The notes below the pieces were generated by a model. The model was not told the DNA's origin, made no database searches, and worked only from the letters and a program-made list of their open reading frames with translations. From contig JAFKEE010000034.1 in the NCBI GenBank assembly GCA_017307505.1, positions 1 through 64,000 of the forward strand: DNA of 64,000 nt, written 5' to 3'. Both the position numbers and the translations under genes were made by a program. Every line of letters starts with the position of its first letter. The first letter of the stretch is position 1. Below are positions 60,372 to 64,000 of the stretch, one piece after another. The DNA is from Acidobacteriota bacterium (GTDB lineage Bacteria; Acidobacteriota; Terriglobia; Bryobacterales; Bryobacteraceae).

Positions 60372-60426
60372 GGATACCTTGTACTTCTACATGTCCGCGT
60401 GTAATATGTAGAAGCGCAAAGTATCC
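60372..60426 (+). promoter_or_regulatory. PadR operator overlapping the promoter of the PadR-permease unit
   Basis: A nested symmetric dyad: GGATAC-N6-CTTCTACAT-N13-ATGTAGAAG-N6-GTATCC, spanning 60372-60426. Inside it lie TTGTAC (-35, 60379-60384) and TAATAT (-10, 60402-60407) separated by 17 bases. The ATG of the PadR gene is three bases further on. Binding of PadR here would block its own promoter. Confidence 0.65.
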
Positions 60427-60429
60427 AAC

Positions 60430-60774
60430 ATGCCGCCTAAATCCGACCTCCCTCAAGGCACCTTAGACCTGCTGATCCTGAAGACCGTGGCCATGGGGCC
60501 GGTGCACGGCTACGCCATTGGACAGCGCCTGCAGCAAGTGTCTCGTGATGTAGTCCAGGTCCCCCAGGGTTCCCTCTATCCGGCCCTGCACCGGTTGGAA
60601 ACCCGCGGGTATCTGGCCGCTGACTGGAAGCTGACGGAGACGGGCCGGGAGGCGAAGTTCTATCACCTCACCCGCAAAGGCCGGGTTCAGTTGGAGACGG
60701 AAGCTGAGAGTTGGAAACGCCTGGCGGAAGCGGTGGGCCTCATTCTGCAGGTGCCGGAAGGGGCAGCCGAATGA
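60430..60774 (+). CDS. PadR-family transcriptional regulator
   Basis: A 114-residue winged-helix regulator: LPQGTLDLLILKTVAMGPVHGYAIGQRLQQVS, then VPQGSLYPALHRLETRGYLAADWKLTETGREAKFYHLTRKGR, the recognition helix and wing, and a short dimerisation helix. PadR proteins often respond to phenolic or envelope-stress ligands. Its ATG lies directly behind a large palindrome carrying its own promoter, and its TGA overlaps the ATG of the following permease (ATGA), so the two form a coupled unit as usual for ADOP permeases. Confidence 0.9.
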   Translation: MPPKSDLPQGTLDLLILKTVAMGPVHGYAIGQRLQQVSRDVVQVPQGSLYPALHRLETRGYLAADWKLTETGREAKFYHLTRKGRVQLETEAESWKRLAEAVGLILQVPEGAAE

Positions 60775-63419
60775 GCCGGTGGCGGCATCTGTGGTTCCGA
60801 AGCCGGTCAGAACAACAGCTGGAGAAGGAGCTTCAGTTCCATCTGGAGTTGCACGCGGAGGAACTGGTCGCCCGGGGCTATGAACCAGAGGAGGCGCGTC
60901 GGCTGGCACGGCTGGAACTCGGTGGTCCGGAGCAGGTGAAGGAAGCCTGCCGCGATTCGCGCGGAACGCGCTGGCTGGAGGATTTCGTGCAGGACCTGAA
61001 GTATGCCGTGCGGGGGCTGAGGCGGCAGCCGGCCTTCTCGACGGTGGCGCTGCTGACGCTGGCGCTCGGCATTGGGGCGGCCACTGTGATGTTTACCATC
61101 GTGAATGGCGTGCTGCTGAAGCCCTTGGCTTACCCGCAGCCAGACCGGTTGGCCGCCCTCCAGGAGCAGACGCAGTTCTCCACCCGGTTCGGCAACCGGT
61201 GGGCGTTCGCGTACCCGAATTTCCTGGATGTGCAGCGAGCCAGCCAGTCTCTCGAGATGGCGGCCTGGCGCTTCAGCGGCGGGACCTTCGGAAGCCGCGG
61301 CGATGCCGAGTATGTTTCGGCTCGCCAGATCTCGGCCGGGCTCTTTGCGGTTCTGCATTTGACGCCTGCATTGGGCCGGGATTTCCTCCCGAGCGAGGAT
61401 GCCCGCGGTGCCGCGGCTGCCGTAATCCTGGGGCAGGGATTCTGGCACCGGCGGTTTGGGGCCGATCCGGCGATCCTGGGCACATCCATCCTCTTTGAAG
61501 GCAAACCGCATACCGTGGTGGGGATCGCGCCCATTGGATTCCGGCTGGATGACGAAGCGGTGGACGTGTACACCCCGCTTGGACAGAGCACTGAGCCTGT
61601 CATGTCAATCCGCGGGGCGCATCCGGGCATCAACGTGATCGCCCGGTTGCGGGAGGGGGCGAGTCTTGCGCAAGCCCAGGCCGAGTTGTCGTTGATCGGC
61701 AGCCAACTGGCGCGGCAGTACCCCGATTCCAACAAAGAACGTAGTTTCGTCGCCGAGCCTCTCAAGCCGCAGGTGGACGATGTGCGCTCCACGTTGTGGC
61801 TGTTGCTGGGCGCGGCTGGGATCCTGCTGCTGATCGCCTGTGCCAATGTGGCCAGCCTGCTGCTGGTGCGCGCGGTTGCCCGCGAACGGGAACTGGCCAT
61901 GCGGGTTGCGCTTGGCGCGGGTAGGGCCCGGCTCATCCGCCAGTGTCTGACCGAGAGTGCGGTGCTGGGGCTGGCCGGGGGCTTGTCGGGCGTATTGCTG
62001 GCCGCGTTCGGCGTCCGCCCGTTTCTCTATTTCTGGCCGGGCAGCATGCCTCGTGTGGACGAGATCCGGCTCGACTGGCGCGTCGTGCTGGCGGCGGTGG
62101 GCGTCTCGCTGGCCTGCGGCTTCCTCTTCGGCCTGATGCCTGCGTTGCGGGCTCCGTCGCGCGGTCTGGACCGTTCCCTCCGCGCCGGCGGCCGGACGTT
62201 GTCTGGAGCCTCGCGCCGCGTCCACGGCGGCTTCGTGATTGTCCAGTTGGCGTTGGCGGTGGTCCTGCTGGTTTCGGCGGGCATGCTGGGCCGGACCCTG
62301 CTGCGGCTCTCGGCGTTGGATCCAGGCTTGAACATCAGGAACGTTCTGGTGACGCGAATGGCGCTGTCGCCAACCGCGGTGACGGAGCCCGCGAAGATGC
62401 GGTCCAATTGGCGCGATGTGCTCGATCGTGCGCGCCAGGTGCCCGGCGTGGAGGCAGTCTCGCTGGTCGATACGGTACCCATGCGGGAAGGGAACAACCA
62501 ATTGGGATACGCCGCCACTCCGGGAGTGACGGCGCCTAATGACCTGAATCTCGCGCTGGCGACCAGTGTAACGCCGGATTACCTGAACGTGATGGGGATT
62601 GCACTGCGCGCGGGCCGGTTTTTCACCGAGGAGGACCGGCTGGATAGTGCTCCGGTGATCGTGATCGATGAGGTGATGGCGCAGCGGGCGTTTCGCGGTC
62701 AGGAGGCGGTCGGCAGGCATCTGTGGATTCCGGATATGTCCGCGAGCGCCCTGCTGGTGGTGGGCGTGGTGAGCCATGTCAGGCACTGGGGACCGGCGAT
62801 CGACGATCAGGCCAGTGTGCGGGCTCAGTTCTACTATCCATTCGCCCAGGTGCCGGATCGCTTGGTGCGGCGCTGGTCCGAGCTGATGTCGGTGGCCGTG
62901 CGCACCAACCGGCCGCCCATGAGTGTGGTGGAGCCTTTGACGAATGCGGTTCGTGGTTCCACGGGCGACCAGGTGCTGTACGAGATCCGGACGATGGAGC
63001 AACTCGCCACCAGCATGCTGGCGCGGCAGCGTTTCCTATTGTTCCTGTTCGGACTCTTCGCCGGACTGGCCCTGCTGCTGGCCTGCATCGGGATCTACGG
63101 CGTGATGGCCTATCTCACGGGCCGGCGTGTGCCGGAGTTCGGCGTTCGCATCGCGATGGGCGCTACGGCGGCCGATCTGTTGCGGTTGGTTCTCCGGCAG
63201 GGTTTCGGCATGATCGCGGCGGGGGTTGTCCTCGGTCTCGCCGCCGCGTGGGGCGCTATGCGGCTGCTGCAGCATCTGGTGGACGGCGTGCAGCGCACGG
63301 AGCCGGCCACCCTGCTGGCGATGACAGGGCTGCTGGTGGCCGCCGCGCTGTTCGCCACGTATGTGCCGGCCCGGCGAGCCAGCCGGATTGATCCCGTCGG
63401 GGCTCTGCGGCAGGAGTAG
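60771..63419 (+). CDS. Orphan ABC-type permease, MacB/FtsX-like (ADOP family)
   Basis: An 882-residue protein from the ATG at 60771, which overlaps the PadR stop. It starts with the 'permease prefix' helical domain of ADOP proteins (about 1-80: EKELQFHLELHAEELVARGYEPEEARRLARLELGGPEQVKEACRD). A first TM helix, a MacB-PCD periplasmic domain, an FtsX core (LLLGAAGILLLIACANVASLLLVRAVARERELAMRVALGAG near 345-385), a second periplasmic domain and a second FtsX core follow. It ends PARRASRIDPVGALRQE. No ATPase is adjacent. It is regulated by the coupled PadR protein. Confidence 0.87.
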   Translation: MSRWRHLWFRSRSEQQLEKELQFHLELHAEELVARGYEPEEARRLARLELGGPEQVKEACRDSRGTRWLEDFVQDLKYAVRGLRRQPAFSTVALLTLALGIGAATVMFTIVNGVLLKPLAYPQPDRLAALQEQTQFSTRFGNRWAFAYPNFLDVQRASQSLEMAAWRFSGGTFGSRGDAEYVSARQISAGLFAVLHLTPALGRDFLPSEDARGAAAAVILGQGFWHRRFGADPAILGTSILFEGKPHTVVGIAPIGFRLDDEAVDVYTPLGQSTEPVMSIRGAHPGINVIARLREGASLAQAQAELSLIGSQLARQYPDSNKERSFVAEPLKPQVDDVRSTLWLLLGAAGILLLIACANVASLLLVRAVARERELAMRVALGAGRARLIRQCLTESAVLGLAGGLSGVLLAAFGVRPFLYFWPGSMPRVDEIRLDWRVVLAAVGVSLACGFLFGLMPALRAPSRGLDRSLRAGGRTLSGASRRVHGGFVIVQLALAVVLLVSAGMLGRTLLRLSALDPGLNIRNVLVTRMALSPTAVTEPAKMRSNWRDVLDRARQVPGVEAVSLVDTVPMREGNNQLGYAATPGVTAPNDLNLALATSVTPDYLNVMGIALRAGRFFTEEDRLDSAPVIVIDEVMAQRAFRGQEAVGRHLWIPDMSASALLVVGVVSHVRHWGPAIDDQASVRAQFYYPFAQVPDRLVRRWSELMSVAVRTNRPPMSVVEPLTNAVRGSTGDQVLYEIRTMEQLATSMLARQRFLLFLFGLFAGLALLLACIGIYGVMAYLTGRRVPEFGVRIAMGATAADLLRLVLRQGFGMIAAGVVLGLAAAWGAMRLLQHLVDGVQRTEPATLLAMTGLLVAAALFATYVPARRASRIDPVGALRQE

Positions 63420-63594
63420 GGCTGGCTTGCGCGGCCCGGCGGCTTCGTCATGCCAAAGACCCGGAACGGTGACGGATTCAGCATCTTGAGGGTGGGTGAC
63501 GGTGTGAGCGGCGAGTGGTCTGGCAATGCGCTGCGACTGGTTAAGAACAACCCTCCCGGATCTTCAAACACGCCCACTGCAGCACCTTGCTACG

Positions 63595-64000
63595 ATGGCA
63601 AAGTCTATGCGCATCGCAGTGGTCGGCCTTGGCTTCATGGGACTCACCCATCTGAAAGCCTACAAACGAATCCCCGGCGTCGAGATCGGCGCCGTAAGCT
63701 GTAATGATCCAAAGGTCCTGGCCGGAGATCTATCCTCCATCCAGGGCAACCTCGACGTGGCCGGCGAAGCGGTCGATTTTCAATCGGCCCAGAAGTTCGC
63801 CGACGCCCTCGAATGTGTGCGCGAAGCAGACGTAGACGCCGTGGACCTCTGCCTGCCCACGGCCATGCACGCACCCATCGCCATCGCGGCTCTGCGCGCC
63901 GGCAAACACGTGCTGGTCGAGAAGCCCATGGCGCTGGATGCCGCGCAATGCGACGAGATGATGGCTGAGGCCGAGAAGGCCGGACGCCTGTTGATGAGCG
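63595..64000 (+). CDS. Gfo/Idh/MocA-family oxidoreductase, N-terminal part
   Basis: The frame runs off the right edge of the window; about 135 residues are visible. It begins with an NAD(P)-binding Rossmann strand (MRIAVVGLGFMGLTHLKAYKRIPG). The family's second landmark HVLVEKPMALDAAQCDEM (the EKP motif near 106-112) is present, as is DAVDLCLPTAMHAPIAIAALRAGK. It is a sugar- or inositol-type dehydrogenase; the substrate domain is outside the window. The ATG at 63595 or the one at 63607 (MRIAVV) may be the start. Confidence 0.85.
   Translation, partial: MAKSMRIAVVGLGFMGLTHLKAYKRIPGVEIGAVSCNDPKVLAGDLSSIQGNLDVAGEAVDFQSAQKFADALECVREADVDAVDLCLPTAMHAPIAIAALRAGKHVLVEKPMALDAAQCDEMMAEAEKAGRLLMS

Overview
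The window is a bacterial chromosomal segment of high GC and dense coding. It most resembles an acidobacterium of the Bryobacterales/Solibacter type. The signs are two very long MacB/FtsX-like orphan permeases ending in the ARRASRIDPVGALR-type tail, one of them coupled to a PadR regulator; many secreted proteins with short '...AQ' signal peptides; and several ECF sigma/anti-sigma pairs. This placement is inference from gene families; no 16S or other rRNA, tRNA or CRISPR array was seen.

Layout. 1-1.5 kb is different: lower GC, a broken fructosamine-kinase 3' end, a Bacteroidota-looking RNase Z, and the 3' end of dapA fused in frame to a topoisomerase III that has lost its own C-terminus. This looks like a chimeric join or a foreign insertion with its edge near 1.5 kb. 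3.1-7.3 kb holds a translationally coupled pair, a SIR2-like NAD-binding protein and a membrane-anchored nSTAND1 NTPase with a WD40 propeller, which is the best candidate for a conflict/anti-phage system. 7.4-15 kb carries secreted and envelope proteins (phosphodiesterase, cupin, BON protein, YqjD-like protein, PmoA-family protein). 15.2-17.9 kb is an ECF sigma/anti-sigma/beta-helix operon, followed by prmA. 19-20 kb has a DUF433/DUF5615 toxin-antitoxin-like pair and an ankyrin remnant. 20.1-26.7 kb has DinB, a Tat-exported carboxylesterase, an alpha/beta hydrolase divergent from its LysR regulator, and a membrane sensor-like protein divergent from a CGNR zinc-finger protein. 26.9-31 kb is a five-gene aldehyde/alcohol redox operon divergent from a 958-residue winged-helix/NB-ARC/TPR regulator.

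34-35 kb is a gene desert with five ~66-bp repeats, followed by a second ECF sigma/anti-sigma/rsmA operon with a likely self-recognised promoter. 37.2-39.7 kb has a zinc alcohol dehydrogenase with AraC and ArsR regulators and an AraC-like operator. 39.8-43.4 kb encodes an alpha-L-fucosidase, a serine hydrolase and an aldo/keto reductase. 43.6-46.3 kb is the coenzyme A precursor operon panB-panC-coaX-panD. 46.4-51.5 kb has a C45-like hydrolase, an O-antigen-ligase-like protein, a metallo-hydrolase and lipA. 51.6-55.1 kb encodes a 1162-residue NfnAB-like flavoprotein. 55.1-63.4 kb has two orphan permeases, a serine hydrolase, a tRNA-binding protein, bacterioferritin and PadR. The window ends inside a Gfo/Idh/MocA oxidoreductase.

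Starts were moved from the longest open frame wherever a ribosome binding site, signal peptide or stop/start overlap favoured another codon.
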